Below, piece by piece: positions 7,553 through 16,459 of a DNA stretch of 64,000 bases (its first letter is position 1; every line of letters begins with the position of its first letter). The DNA is taken from the NCBI GenBank assembly GCA_963807385.1, contig CAWEBQ010000002.1:620001-684000 (forward strand), given 5' to 3'. Source of the stretch: JBDTSW01 sp963807385 (lineage in GTDB: Bacteria > Actinomycetota > Thermoleophilia > Solirubrobacterales > 70-9). The translations under genes and the position numbers were made by a program. The notes beneath the pieces are model-generated. The model had not been told where the DNA came from. It saw only the letters and a list, made by a program, of their open reading frames with translations, and searched no databases.

Positions 7553-8423
7553 GCCTCACGTCACCGGCGTGACGCACCGCGACGTCGTCGCCAACGGCGT
7601 GCGCCTGCACCTCGCCGAGGCCGGCGATCCGGCGGCCCCGCCGCTGATGATGGTCCATGGCTGGCCCCAGCACTGGTGGGAGTGGCGCGAGCTGATCGGC
7701 CCGATGGCCGAGACGCACCATGTGATCTGCCCCGATCTGCGCGGCTTCGGCTGGTCGGAGGCCCCCGACGGCCGCTACGACCCGGAGACCTTCGCCGCCG
7801 ACCTCCTGGCGCTCCTCGACGCGCTGGGGATCGAGCGCACGAGGATCATCGCCCACGACTGGGGTGGCCTCGCCTCGTTCCTGCTCTGTCTGCACCACCC
7901 GCAGCGGGTCGAGCGCCACCTCGCGCTCAACATCATCCACCCGTTCCTGCGCTTCACGCCGGCGCTGCTTCTGCGCGGCACCTGGCGGCTCTGGTACCAG
8001 GCGGCACTGTCACTTCCCGTGATCAGCCCCGCGTTGATCCCGCGGGGCGTGCCACTCATCAACCGCCGGATCCGCGCCACCACGCCCAACTCGGCCTGCT
8101 GGGACGACGGGGTGCTGGAGGGATTCACCGACCAGATGCGCGACCCGGCACGAGCCCTCGCCCACTCCCGCCTGTACAGGTGGTCGTTCTGGGGCGGGAT
8201 CACCCGGATCGTCCTCGGCCGCTACCGAGGAATGCGCCTGCGGACCCCCACACGGCTCGTGTTCGGCACCGAGGACTTCGCGATCAGCCCCCGCGCGGTC
8301 GAGGGATTCGAGCCATACGCGGACGACATGCGCCTGGAGCTGGTCCCGGGCTGCGGGCACTACATCGCCGACGAGCGGCCGGAGCTGGTGCTCGAACGCG
8401 CCCGCGAGCTCTTCGGCGCTTGA
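7551..8423 (+). CDS. alpha/beta-fold hydrolase, epoxide-hydrolase-like
   Basis: A 290-residue alpha/beta hydrolase. Oxyanion motif HGWPQHWWEWR, nucleophile elbow AHDWGGLAS (Asp, about residue 103) and catalytic His in GCGHYIADERP match soluble epoxide hydrolases and related dehalogenases, where an Asp nucleophile forms an ester intermediate. A cap region follows strand 6 (SLPVISPALIPRGVPLINRR). The substrate is unknown. ATG 7551 is chosen from the N-terminal beta-strand MPHVTGVTHRDVVANGVRLH. It is divergent from the PRC-barrel gene and convergent with a second epoxide hydrolase. Confidence 0.82.
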   Translation: MPHVTGVTHRDVVANGVRLHLAEAGDPAAPPLMMVHGWPQHWWEWRELIGPMAETHHVICPDLRGFGWSEAPDGRYDPETFAADLLALLDALGIERTRIIAHDWGGLASFLLCLHHPQRVERHLALNIIHPFLRFTPALLLRGTWRLWYQAALSLPVISPALIPRGVPLINRRIRATTPNSACWDDGVLEGFTDQMRDPARALAHSRLYRWSFWGGITRIVLGRYRGMRLRTPTRLVFGTEDFAISPRAVEGFEPYADDMRLELVPGCGHYIADERPELVLERARELFGA

Positions 8424-8477
8424 GCTCTCCCGGGCGCCGATTGGCACCCGAGTTGCTCTCTGGGGGCTTCAGGTGCT

Positions 8478-8515
8478 AATCAACGGTGGGCGAGGGAATC
8501 AACGGTCGGCGAGGA
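8478..8515. repeat. 19-bp tandem direct repeat over the stop codon of the epoxide hydrolase
   Basis: AATCAACGGTGGGCGAGGG (8478-8496) is followed directly by AATCAACGGTCGGCGAGGA (8497-8515), 17 of 19 identical. The right copy encodes the last residues and stop of the minus-strand epoxide hydrolase. The left copy repeats them downstream. It looks like a local duplication. Confidence 0.85.
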
Positions 8516-9602
8516 AGGCGATCAGGTCGTCGGCCAGCAGCGCCGGCTCCTCGTGGGCCGCGAAATGGCCGCCCCGGGGCATGCCGGTCCAGCTACGCAG
8601 ATCGGAGAAGATCCGCTCGGCCCATTCGCGTGGCGGGCGGACGATCTCGCCGGGAAAGTCGGCGGCGGCAGCGGGGACGGTGATGCGATCGTCGCGCCCG
8701 AGCCGCCAGCGCTCGCTCGCCTCGGCGGCGTAGAGGCGCATCGAGGAGCCGATCGTGCCCGTCGCCCAGTACAGGGTGAGGTAGTCGCAGAGCTCGTCCC
8801 TGGTGAAGCGGCTCTCCACGTCACCGTCGCAGTCGCTCCAGCGGCGGTACTTCTCGACCAGCCACGCGGCGAGCCCGGCGGGAGAGTCGGTGAGCCCGAC
8901 GGCGAGGCCGTCCGGCGCCGTGCCCTGGACGAACAGGTGAAACCCCTCCCTGGCGCGCCAGCGCCGCCCGGCCTGCGCGTATGCGAGCTCAGCCTCGCTC
9001 ATCGGCGGCTCCTCAAGGTTCCCGGGTACCGGCAGCACTCCGACGGCGTTCACGTGCACGGCAGCGACCGTCTCGGGTGCGTCGAAGGCAATCCGGCCGG
9101 CGATGATCGAGCCCCAGTCGCCACCCTGTACCGCGTAGCGGTCGTAGCCCAGCCCATCCATCAGCGCCCGCAGCCGCTCGGCCATCCCGGCGACGTTCAG
9201 CGGGGGCTCGGGCGCATCGGAGAACCCGTAGCCCGGCAGCGAGGGAACGACCAGATCGTGGCCCGCGGCGAGGAGCAGCGGGATGATCCCCTCGAACTCC
9301 AGCGCCGCGCCGGGCCAGCCGTGTACCAGGAGAATCGGCAGACCTTCTCCCCCGCCCTCGAGGTGCCAGAGGTGGATCCCCTTCCAGCGCAGGTTCGGCA
9401 GAGCGTTCAGCCGCGCCTCGGTCGCCCGCCAGTCATAGGCGCCCGCCCAGTGGTCGCACAGCTCCTCCAGATAGGCGACGTCCGCCCCCAGCCCCCAGCC
9501 GTGCGAGCCGGTGAGCTCGGGCCAGCGGGTCCGGGCCAGCCGTTCGCGCAGGTCGGCGAGCACCGCCTCCGGGACCGCGATCTCGTACGGCTCCGCCCCC
9601 AC
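8499..9602 (-). CDS. epoxide hydrolase with EHN domain
   Basis: A 367-residue microsomal-type epoxide hydrolase. It has the N-terminal EHN lid (EPYEIAVPEAVLADLRERLARTRWPE), the oxyanion motif HGWPG, nucleophile GGDWGS (about residue 157), and C-terminal His in GGHFAAHEEP. Known members open epoxides to diols. The natural substrate is unknown. GTG 9602 (VGAEPYEI) is used because it directly follows the cinA stop at 9608. No strong ribosome binding site is seen, which suggests coupling to cinA. Confidence 0.85.
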   Translation of the reverse strand: MGAEPYEIAVPEAVLADLRERLARTRWPELTGSHGWGLGADVAYLEELCDHWAGAYDWRATEARLNALPNLRWKGIHLWHLEGGGEGLPILLVHGWPGAALEFEGIIPLLLAAGHDLVVPSLPGYGFSDAPEPPLNVAGMAERLRALMDGLGYDRYAVQGGDWGSIIAGRIAFDAPETVAAVHVNAVGVLPVPGNLEEPPMSEAELAYAQAGRRWRAREGFHLFVQGTAPDGLAVGLTDSPAGLAAWLVEKYRRWSDCDGDVESRFTRDELCDYLTLYWATGTIGSSMRLYAAEASERWRLGRDDRITVPAAAADFPGEIVRPPREWAERIFSDLRSWTGMPRGGHFAAHEEPALLADDLIAFLADR

Positions 9603-9607
9603 GACGG

Positions 9608-10897
9608 CTAGATCGGGAAGTCCTCGCCCCGCAGGAGTCTGCACAGCAGGTGCATCGCGACCGTGGCCGAGCGATCGCGAATCTCGGTTCGGTCGCCCGG
9701 CAGCACGGGGTCGCGGGCGAGCACGGCGCCGCCCGAGCTCTTGACGCAGATGCACACGTACCCGACCGGCTTTGCCTCCGTCCCGCCCTCCGGGCCCGCG
9801 ATGCCCGTGATGCCCACCCCCAGATCCGCGTTGAAGCGGGCCAGGGCCCCGTCGGCCATCGCCTCGGCCACCTCCGGTGAGACGGCGCCGTGCGTCGCGA
9901 TCATCTCCTGCGGGACCCCCAGCAGCTCGGCCTTCGCATCATTCGAGTACGCCACCACGCCGCCTGCCAGGTACTGCGAGGCGCCCGGTGGCTCGGAGAG
10001 CCTCGCGGCCAGCAGCCCGGCGGTGCACGACTCCGCCAGTCCGATGCGATGCTGGTCCCGCAGCAGATCCGCAACCTGCTCGTCGATCGATGAGCCGTCG
10101 TCGGAGAAGACGAACGCCTCGTGGCGCTCCACGATGCCCCCGGTCAGCGCCGCGAGCGCCTGCTCCGATCCCGGGCGGTGGCGGATGTCGATGTGAAGCT
10201 CGGCCCGGCGCAGGCAGGTGGTGATCTCCAGGGCCGAGAGGTCGGTGTCCTGCTCGATCTCGCGCAGGGTCTTGGCGATCTCGGACTCCGGGATCCCGAA
10301 CAGCCGCAGGGTCGTGAGCTCGAGCGGCTCGACGCCGTTCAGCACTGTGCGCACCGGCTCGGTCTCCAGCGCCAGCGGCCACATGTGCTTCAGCTCGCGT
10401 GGCGGTCCAGGCAGGACGATCACTGTCGGTCCGCCGTCCACCGGGACGACCAGGCCCGGTGCGGTGCCCGCGGGGTTGATCGCGGTCGCTCCCTCGGGAA
10501 CCATCGCCTGCTTGCGGTTCGCGTCGCGCAGGGCCTCGGCGTCGAAGTTCATGCGCTTGGCGAACTCGGCCAGGATGTCCGCGATCCGCCGCTCCATCGC
10601 CTCGTCGAGGACGAGCTCGCGACCGGCGAAGCGGCCGACCACCTCCGCGGTGAGATCGTCGGCGGTCGGCCCCAGCCCGCCGCTGGTGACCACGAGGTCC
10701 AGGCCCTGCTCGGCCATGAAGCCCAGCGCGCTCTCCATGTCCTCGGGGCGGTCGCCCACCTGAAGGATGTGCGAGACCTCGACGCCGGCGGCGGCGAGCT
10801 GCTCGGACAGCCAGGGGCTGTTGCGGTCCGTGATCGTCGCGTTGACGACCTCGGTGCCGGTGACAACGATGCCCGCGCGAGCGCTCACGCGCCCCAT
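9608..10897 (-). CDS. cinA: CinA family protein (competence/damage-inducible, NMN amidohydrolase)
   Basis: A two-domain protein of 429 residues. The N-terminal MoaB/MogA-like domain has VTGTEVVNATITDRN and TSGGLGPTADD. The C-terminal CinA domain has LAESCTAGLLAARL, GGVVAYSNDAKAELLGV and GITGIAGPEGG, the nicotinamide-mononucleotide deamidase signature. Full-length CinA is linked to pyridine-nucleotide recycling and, in some bacteria, competence and recA. Here it is four genes upstream of recA on the same strand, separated by hydrolase genes. It follows ftsK by 18 bases. Confidence 0.92.
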   Translation of the reverse strand: MGRVSARAGIVVTGTEVVNATITDRNSPWLSEQLAAAGVEVSHILQVGDRPEDMESALGFMAEQGLDLVVTSGGLGPTADDLTAEVVGRFAGRELVLDEAMERRIADILAEFAKRMNFDAEALRDANRKQAMVPEGATAINPAGTAPGLVVPVDGGPTVIVLPGPPRELKHMWPLALETEPVRTVLNGVEPLELTTLRLFGIPESEIAKTLREIEQDTDLSALEITTCLRRAELHIDIRHRPGSEQALAALTGGIVERHEAFVFSDDGSSIDEQVADLLRDQHRIGLAESCTAGLLAARLSEPPGASQYLAGGVVAYSNDAKAELLGVPQEMIATHGAVSPEVAEAMADGALARFNADLGVGITGIAGPEGGTEAKPVGYVCICVKSSGGAVLARDPVLPGDRTEIRDRSATVAMHLLCRLLRGEDFPI

Positions 10898-10915
10898 TCT
10901 CTCAGTGCGAGTGCT

Positions 10916-13366
10916 TCAGCCGCCGACGGGCTCGAGATCGCTGGTGTCGGAGGGTTCTGCGGCGGAGGCCCCGCCGGCCATGATCCGGGGGAGATCCGCC
11001 ATCGAGACCAGGACCTGGCGCGGCTTCGACCCCTCGTATCCGGAGATGATCCCCCGGCGCTCGAGCATGTCGATCAGGCGCCCCGCCCGCGTGTAGCCGA
11101 CGCGCAGTCGCCGCTGGATCATCGAGACAGACGCCGTCTCGGACTCCACCACCACGCGCGCCGCGTCCTCGAGCAGGTCGTCCTCGTCCGGTGAGAACTC
11201 ACCGTCATCCCCGGGGGTACCCTCGGGGTCGGGCTTGGCCTCGAGGAGCTCGACGTCGAAGTCTGGCTCGCCCTGCTTGGCCCAGTGCCTGGCGATTCGG
11301 GCGATCTCCTCCTCGGTCACGAAGGCGCCCTGGACGCGCGAGAGCTTCGAGGTGCCGATCGGCCGGAACAGCATGTCGCCCTGGCCCAGAAGGCTCTCGG
11401 CGCCCCCGGCATCCAGGATCACGCGCGAGTCCACCTGTGAGGCGACGGCGAAGGCGATCCGGGCGGGGATGTTCACCTTGATCGTGCCGGTGATGACGTC
11501 GGTGGACGGCCGCTGGGTCGCGAGTACGAGGTGGATGCCCACCGCTCGCGACTTCTGGGCCAGGCGGATGATCGAGTCCTCCACCTCGGCCGGGGCGACC
11601 ATCATCAGGTCGGCGAGCTCGTCGATCACGCAGAGAATGTGCGGCAGCGGCGCCTCGCCGTTTCGGCGGCGCACCTTGTTCAGCTCCGGGAGGTTGCGGG
11701 CGCGAGCCTCGCCCATCACCTGGTAGCGGCTCTCCATCTCGCCGATCAGGTTCCCGAGCACGTTGGCCGCCAGGCGCGGGTTGGTGACCACGGGCGTCAG
11801 CAGGTGCGGCAGCTTCTCGTAGTGGTTGAGCTCGACCCGCTTCGGGTCGACCAGCACCATGCGCACCTCGTTCGGGGAGGCGTGGAGCAGGATCGAGCAG
11901 AGCATCGCGTTGATGCAGCCGGACTTTCCCGATCCGGTGGTGCCCGCTACGAGCGCGTGCGGCATCAGCGCGAGATCCGTCCAGGAGGAGTGACCGGAGA
12001 CGTCCTTGCCGAGCCATACCGAGAGCGGCGAGGCACCCTTGGGACGGCCGTCGTAGATGTCGCCCAGGCGCACCAGGCGGCGCTTCTGGTTCGGCACCTC
12101 GACGCCGACGGCCTTCTTGCCTGGGATCGGGGCGAGGATCCGGATGTCGGTCGAGGCCAGCGCGTAGGCGAGATCGTCCTTGAGCTGCGAGATCTTCCCG
12201 ACCTTCGTGCCGGGGGCCAGTTGCAGCTCGTACCGGCTGACGTGGGGCCCCGAGACGACGCCCAGCAGGCGCGCCTCGATGCCGAAATGCTCGAGCGACT
12301 CGAGCAGCGCCTTCGAGACGGCGTTGCGGTCGACCATGTCCGGTCCCTGATCACCCTTGCCCCGCTCGAGAACCTTCGGGAGGGGCAGCGCGTACTCGAC
12401 CTCGTCCGACGTGGTGATGCCCTCGTTCTCACGACGACTGCCCATCGGCGTCGTCCCGTTGTCGGGCAGATCCTTGACAAGCTCCGGCTCGTCCTCGTCC
12501 CCGTAGGCAAACTGGGAGGTGTCGGGCGCCTCGGCGACCGTCACCTCCTCATCGGGCCAATCCTCGGCCTCGGGCTCGCCCTCGGGCTCCTCCTCCAGTT
12601 CCGAGGTGCGGGTGAGGATCGGCTCGGGCTCTGAGGCCCGCGAGATCTCGATCCCGTCCCCAGGGGCGTCCCACGCTGGGGCGGGCGGGCGGGCGGGCGG
12701 GCGGGCGCCGCGCATCGTGCCGGCCATCTCACGAGTGTTGTGATGGGCGCGCTGAGCGGCGCGTCCGGCCCCGGTGAGCAGCCCCGCGATGGTGGCGCCG
12801 CTCAGGAGCAGTGCGCCGCTCGCGAACATGACGACGGCGACGATGTGGGCCCCGAGGCGCTGAAACAGAGTCGTCGTCGCCCAATAGAGCCCCTCCCCGA
12901 CCGCACCTCCATGTTCCGTGTAGAAGCGCGGCTCGAAGTAGTCCTGGCGAAGCGGACGGTCGGGTCCCATGCCGGCCGTCTCGGCGGCGAACGCCAGGAG
13001 CAGGGCGCAGAGCACCAGAACGCCGCCCGCGTTGACCGCGGCGGGGGCCTTGATGAACGGCCGAAGCATCAGCGATGCGCCCCAGGCCGCGAGGGCGATC
13101 GGGACCACGTAGGCCACCTTCCCCGCGACGTAGGAGAGCCCGGTCTCGGCCCAGCCCCCGACGCGGCCGCCGTTCCAGTCTCCGTACAGGACGAGCGCCA
13201 GGTAGAGGCCCAGCGCGACCAGCGCGATTCCGATTACGTCGAGGTGGCGCTGCTCGAGCCGGCCGAAGGCCTCCCTCGCCTCGGAGCGCAGGTCACGGGG
13301 CGCCCTGCGCGCAGGGGCCTTCCGCGCGGGACGTCGATTCGGCTTGCGTTTGCGACTTCGGCTCAA
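10916..13366 (-). CDS. ftsK: DNA translocase FtsK/SpoIIIE
   Basis: An 816-residue septal DNA pump. Four N-terminal membrane segments fall at about residues 45-215, for example VIGIALVALGLYLALVLYG. A Pro/Arg/acidic linker (about 220-320) is followed by the motor with Walker A AGTTGSGKSG near residue 475 and Walker B ILCVIDELADLMM. The C-terminal gamma winged helix (SMIQRRLRVGYTRAGRLIDMLERRGIISGYEG) reads polarity motifs. It starts with TTG 13366, whose TTGA overlaps the stop of the upstream AbiEi/DUF559 gene. The linker contains a (GGGC)7 microsatellite. Confidence 0.95.
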   Translation of the reverse strand: MSRSRKRKPNRRPARKAPARRAPRDLRSEAREAFGRLEQRHLDVIGIALVALGLYLALVLYGDWNGGRVGGWAETGLSYVAGKVAYVVPIALAAWGASLMLRPFIKAPAAVNAGGVLVLCALLLAFAAETAGMGPDRPLRQDYFEPRFYTEHGGAVGEGLYWATTTLFQRLGAHIVAVVMFASGALLLSGATIAGLLTGAGRAAQRAHHNTREMAGTMRGARPPARPPAPAWDAPGDGIEISRASEPEPILTRTSELEEEPEGEPEAEDWPDEEVTVAEAPDTSQFAYGDEDEPELVKDLPDNGTTPMGSRRENEGITTSDEVEYALPLPKVLERGKGDQGPDMVDRNAVSKALLESLEHFGIEARLLGVVSGPHVSRYELQLAPGTKVGKISQLKDDLAYALASTDIRILAPIPGKKAVGVEVPNQKRRLVRLGDIYDGRPKGASPLSVWLGKDVSGHSSWTDLALMPHALVAGTTGSGKSGCINAMLCSILLHASPNEVRMVLVDPKRVELNHYEKLPHLLTPVVTNPRLAANVLGNLIGEMESRYQVMGEARARNLPELNKVRRRNGEAPLPHILCVIDELADLMMVAPAEVEDSIIRLAQKSRAVGIHLVLATQRPSTDVITGTIKVNIPARIAFAVASQVDSRVILDAGGAESLLGQGDMLFRPIGTSKLSRVQGAFVTEEEIARIARHWAKQGEPDFDVELLEAKPDPEGTPGDDGEFSPDEDDLLEDAARVVVESETASVSMIQRRLRVGYTRAGRLIDMLERRGIISGYEGSKPRQVLVSMADLPRIMAGGASAAEPSDTSDLEPVGG
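12678..12707. repeat. (GGGC)7 tetranucleotide repeat inside the ftsK linker
   Basis: Seven consecutive GGGC units, read as ARPPARPP on the coding strand. Gain or loss of one unit would shift the ftsK frame. The G-rich plus strand has at least four G3 runs with single-base loops, a textbook potential G-quadruplex on the strand opposite the coding strand. Confidence 0.85.
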
Positions 13367-14232
13367 CCGCCATGACTTCGACGCCGGGCGCCGCTCCCCT
13401 GCGCGGCGTGGGCGTGAATCGCAGCCCGAATCGTGCCTGCGACCAGTCGCGGCTCATGCTTCACCTGGCGCCAGGTGAAGCGCAGGACCCGGTACCCGTG
13501 GGCGACCAGGTAGGCGTCGCGGGCGCGATCGTCCTCGAAGGCCTGGCGGCCGGAGTGACGCTCGTAGCCATCGAGCTCGACCCCGAGGTGCTCGGTTCTC
13601 CACAAACAGTCGACGAGGAAGGGGCCGAGGCGGGCGTTGGTCTCGGGTGCGGGGAGCCGGTGGCGCTTGAGAAGCTTCAGGAAGAGGGTCTCGAGCTCGG
13701 AGCGGGTGCCGTCGGTGGGGATCTCGCCCAGGTCCAGCCGCTCGAAGTCCGCCTGGCGGAGGGCTTGGCGGTACTCGCTGGGTGGGGCGATTCGGCGGAG
13801 GTCCCACAGGGTCCGCGCGGGGCTCGTGACGGGGATGCCCGCCTTGGCGTGGGTTTGGCTGGGTAGGAGGATGGCCCTGTGGATCACGAGGCCCTTGCGC
13901 CTTGCCCTGCCGCCGGTCGGTGGGACGGTGATGTGGGCGGGGCCGGGGATTGGTTTCAGTATCCGCCACAGGTAGGCGGCGCTTCGGTGGCTGAGCAGGG
14001 CGCCCGCCCCGCCGGCGAGCACCGCCGCCATCCAGGTCCCCGGCAGGCCGAGGCCCGGGTGTCCGACCGCGTAGACCCCGCGGTGGATCCGGTGGAGCCG
14101 CCCGGCGCGGACTCGGCGCTGAATGCCGCTCTGGCTGAGTCCGCAGTCGAGGACCTGCCGGAAGGTGACCAGACCGTGCTGGCGTGCCGCGATCTTGGCG
14201 ATCGCGGCGTCGCCGACGAGTTCTAGTCGCAT
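13363..14232 (-). CDS. AbiEi-like antitoxin domain / DUF559 endonuclease-like protein
   Basis: A 289-residue protein. The N-terminal winged helix (AIAKIAARQHGLVTFRQVLDCGLSQSGIQRRVRAGRLHRIHRGVYAVG) is typical of AbiEi-type transcriptional antitoxins. The C-terminal part (VDCLWRTEHLGVELDGYERHSGRQAFEDDRARD...GYRVLRFTWRQV) matches DUF559, a Vsr/PD-(D/E)xK-like fold with the E-L-D and W/Q positions. Such fusions are common multicopy genes in actinomycetes. The function is undemonstrated, and no AbiEii toxin partner is adjacent. Its stop overlaps the ftsK start by 4 bases. Confidence 0.75.
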   Translation of the reverse strand: MRLELVGDAAIAKIAARQHGLVTFRQVLDCGLSQSGIQRRVRAGRLHRIHRGVYAVGHPGLGLPGTWMAAVLAGGAGALLSHRSAAYLWRILKPIPGPAHITVPPTGGRARRKGLVIHRAILLPSQTHAKAGIPVTSPARTLWDLRRIAPPSEYRQALRQADFERLDLGEIPTDGTRSELETLFLKLLKRHRLPAPETNARLGPFLVDCLWRTEHLGVELDGYERHSGRQAFEDDRARDAYLVAHGYRVLRFTWRQVKHEPRLVAGTIRAAIHAHAAQGSGARRRSHGG

Positions 14233-14273
14233 GCCGACTACAAGCCGTCACTGGCGTCCCTCGCCCCTCTCAC

Positions 14274-14325
14274 GCCTAAATTCGCCCTAATTCTTCTCGG
14301 GAGCAGCGGTTTTCGGCTCTACCCT
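14274..14325 (+). promoter_or_regulatory. direct-repeat operator and -10 box of the response-regulator gene
   Basis: CTAA cores at 14276-14279 and 14287-14290 lie 11 bp apart within CGCCTAAATTCGCCCTAATTC-type repeats, the spacing bound by OmpR/PhoB-type dimers. They lie about 40-58 bases before the predicted start. The -10 box TACCCT (14320-14325) is 6 bases before the ATG, and no good -35 is seen. This fits an activator-dependent, leaderless, autoregulated promoter. Confidence 0.45.
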
Positions 14326-14331
14326 TGTCGC

Positions 14332-15048
14332 ATGCTCACCGCTGAGGAGGACACCGGTCGCGTGCTCGTCGTCGAGGACGACGCCTCGATCGCCGATGTG
14401 TTGCGCCGGACCCTGCGCCAGGAGGGCCATGAGGTTCGCTCGGCGTCCGACGGCGTCGAGGCGCTGGAGATCGCCAAGGACTTTTCCCCGGACCTCGTGG
14501 TGCTCGATCTGGGCCTGCCCAAGCTCGACGGCGTGGAGGTGTTGAAGCGCCTGCGCGCCTCCAGCGACGTGCCGATCCTGATCCTCACGGCGCGCACCGA
14601 GACCGACGACCGTGTCGAAGGACTGGACTCGGGCGCCGACGACTACCTGGTGAAGCCGTTCGAGCGCAAGGAGTTGCTCGCCAGGCTTCGGGCCCTGATG
14701 CGCCGCCGCCCCCCGCGGGGCAGCGCGGCGCTCACCGTCGGCGACCTGCGCCTTAACCCGGACAGCCGGGAGGTGAGCCGAGGCGAGCGCCCGATCGACC
14801 TGACCAACCGCGAGTTCGAGCTGCTCGAGTTCCTGATGCAGAACGAGAGGCTGGTGGTCTCCCGGGAGCGCCTCCTCGAGGAGGTGTGGGGCTACGACCC
14901 GCTGGCGATGACGAACACCATCGACGTGTTCATCTCGAACGTCCGTCGCAAGCTCGAGGCGGGCGGCGAGCCGCGAATCCTCCACACCAAGCGCGGCGCC
15001 GGCTACGTGGTGAAGGCCCCGGCGGCCGCCGGCGATGCGGCTGCCTGA
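14332..15048 (+). CDS. OmpR/PhoB-family response regulator (MprA-like)
   Basis: A 238-residue DNA-binding response regulator. The receiver domain has the acidic pair EDD (15-17), phospho-acceptor Asp59 in VVLDLGLP, Thr in ILTAR and Lys in YLVKPF. The C-terminal winged helix contains LTNREFELLEFLMQNE and TNTIDVFISNVRRKLE. It is translated just ahead of its partner kinase with a 14-base overlap. The signal is unknown; the closest general type is the actinobacterial MprA/MtrA class. Confidence 0.93.
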   Translation: MLTAEEDTGRVLVVEDDASIADVLRRTLRQEGHEVRSASDGVEALEIAKDFSPDLVVLDLGLPKLDGVEVLKRLRASSDVPILILTARTETDDRVEGLDSGADDYLVKPFERKELLARLRALMRRRPPRGSAALTVGDLRLNPDSREVSRGERPIDLTNREFELLEFLMQNERLVVSRERLLEEVWGYDPLAMTNTIDVFISNVRRKLEAGGEPRILHTKRGAGYVVKAPAAAGDAAA

Positions 15049-16459
15049 CCTGTTCAGGCCCAACCGCTGGCCGATTCGCTGGCGCCTCGCCGGCGTTTCC
15101 GCCGGCCTCACCCTGGTGATCCTCATCGGGTTCGCTGCGATCGTGGGGCAACTCGCCACCGACCGGCTGCGCAGTGACTTCGAGGACGAACTGCGCGGGG
15201 CTGCGAGCGAGCTCGCCCTTGAGATCGAGCTGGCGCCAACGGACCAGTTCGGCCGGGTCGCCTACCGGGGGCCTGACCTCGAGGAGGTCGCGATGGCCAA
15301 CGACGCCGCGGCCCAGATCGTCTTCGCCACGGGGCAGCCGATCGAGGCCACGCCCCGCGTGCCGGAGCTGGGGCCTCCTGCCCCGGGCGTCGAGAGCCAC
15401 GCGAGCTTTGACGTCGCGACGCTGCCGATCGTCAACGACTCCGGCACCCCCCCGGCGTTCATCCAGTACGCCCGGACACACGAAGAGCTCGACGCGACGA
15501 TCAACCGGCTTTGGCTGCTCCTTGTCTGCGGCGTCATCGCGGGAACCGCGCTCGCGGCGCTGGCCGGCCTGTGGGTCGCCGGTCGCGCGATGCGCCCGAT
15601 CGCCTCGCTTACCACGGCCGCGCGCGAGATCGCCTCAACCCGCGACACCTCGCGGCGCATGCCGGACCCCTCCCGGGACGACGAGATAGCCGAGCTGGCG
15701 CGAACGCTGGACCAGATGCTCCAAGAGCTCGATGCCGCGCGCTCCGAGAGCCAGCAGATGATGCAGGCGCAACGCGAGTTCATCGCCGACGCCTCGCATG
15801 AGCTCCGCACGCCGCTCACCAGTATTCTCGCCAACCTCGAGCTGCTCCAGGAGGAACTGGATGAAGCCGAGCTCGACGGGGATCAGGGCGAGATCGTCGC
15901 GGGCGCGCTGGCCTCCTCCCAGCGGATGCGCCGCCTGATCGCGGACCTGCTCCTGCTGGCCCGGGCCGACGCCGGGCGCGCCGGGGCGCGCCGCGAGGTG
16001 GACCTGACGGAGATCGTGGAGGGCGCGCTGGCCGAGGTGCGGCCTGTCGCCGCCGGCCATTCGCTGGAACTGAAGCAGGGTGAGCACGCCTCGGTTGACG
16101 GGGATCCGGACGAGCTGCACCGCCTGGCGGTCAACCTGCTGGACAACGGGCTGCGCCACACACCGGCCGGCTCGACGATCCGCATCGCGGTCGGACGCGA
16201 GCACGGTCGCGCCACGCTCGAAGTGACCGACGACGGCCCGGGCATCCCCGCCTCCGACCGCGACCACGTCTTCTCCCGCTTCGCCCGGCTGGCCGGACCG
16301 GCGGACGTGGTTGCGGACTCCGGCACGGGCCTGGGCCTGGCGATCGTCCAGGCCGTCGCGACATCGCACGGGGGCGAGGTGGAGATCGGCGAAGCGTCGG
16401 GTGGCGGCGCCCGGGTGACGGTGTCGCTGCCGCTCGCCGCGGCCGTCGCCCCCTCTTAG
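15035..16459 (+). CDS. sensor histidine kinase
   Basis: A 474-residue membrane kinase partner of the preceding regulator. TM1 is about residues 16-40 and a roughly 115-residue extracytoplasmic sensor follows. TM2 is about 159-183 (LWLLLVCGVIAGTALAALAGLWVAG), then HAMP (RAMRPIASLTTAAREIA). HisKA contains phospho-His255 in FIADASHELRTPL. The HATPase domain has N-box LLDNGLRHTPAG, G1 VTDDGPGIP and G2 GTGLGLAIVQAV. It is followed by strong hairpins. Confidence 0.93.
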   Translation: MRLPDLFRPNRWPIRWRLAGVSAGLTLVILIGFAAIVGQLATDRLRSDFEDELRGAASELALEIELAPTDQFGRVAYRGPDLEEVAMANDAAAQIVFATGQPIEATPRVPELGPPAPGVESHASFDVATLPIVNDSGTPPAFIQYARTHEELDATINRLWLLLVCGVIAGTALAALAGLWVAGRAMRPIASLTTAAREIASTRDTSRRMPDPSRDDEIAELARTLDQMLQELDAARSESQQMMQAQREFIADASHELRTPLTSILANLELLQEELDEAELDGDQGEIVAGALASSQRMRRLIADLLLLARADAGRAGARREVDLTEIVEGALAEVRPVAAGHSLELKQGEHASVDGDPDELHRLAVNLLDNGLRHTPAGSTIRIAVGREHGRATLEVTDDGPGIPASDRDHVFSRFARLAGPADVVADSGTGLGLAIVQAVATSHGGEVEIGEASGGGARVTVSLPLAAAVAPS

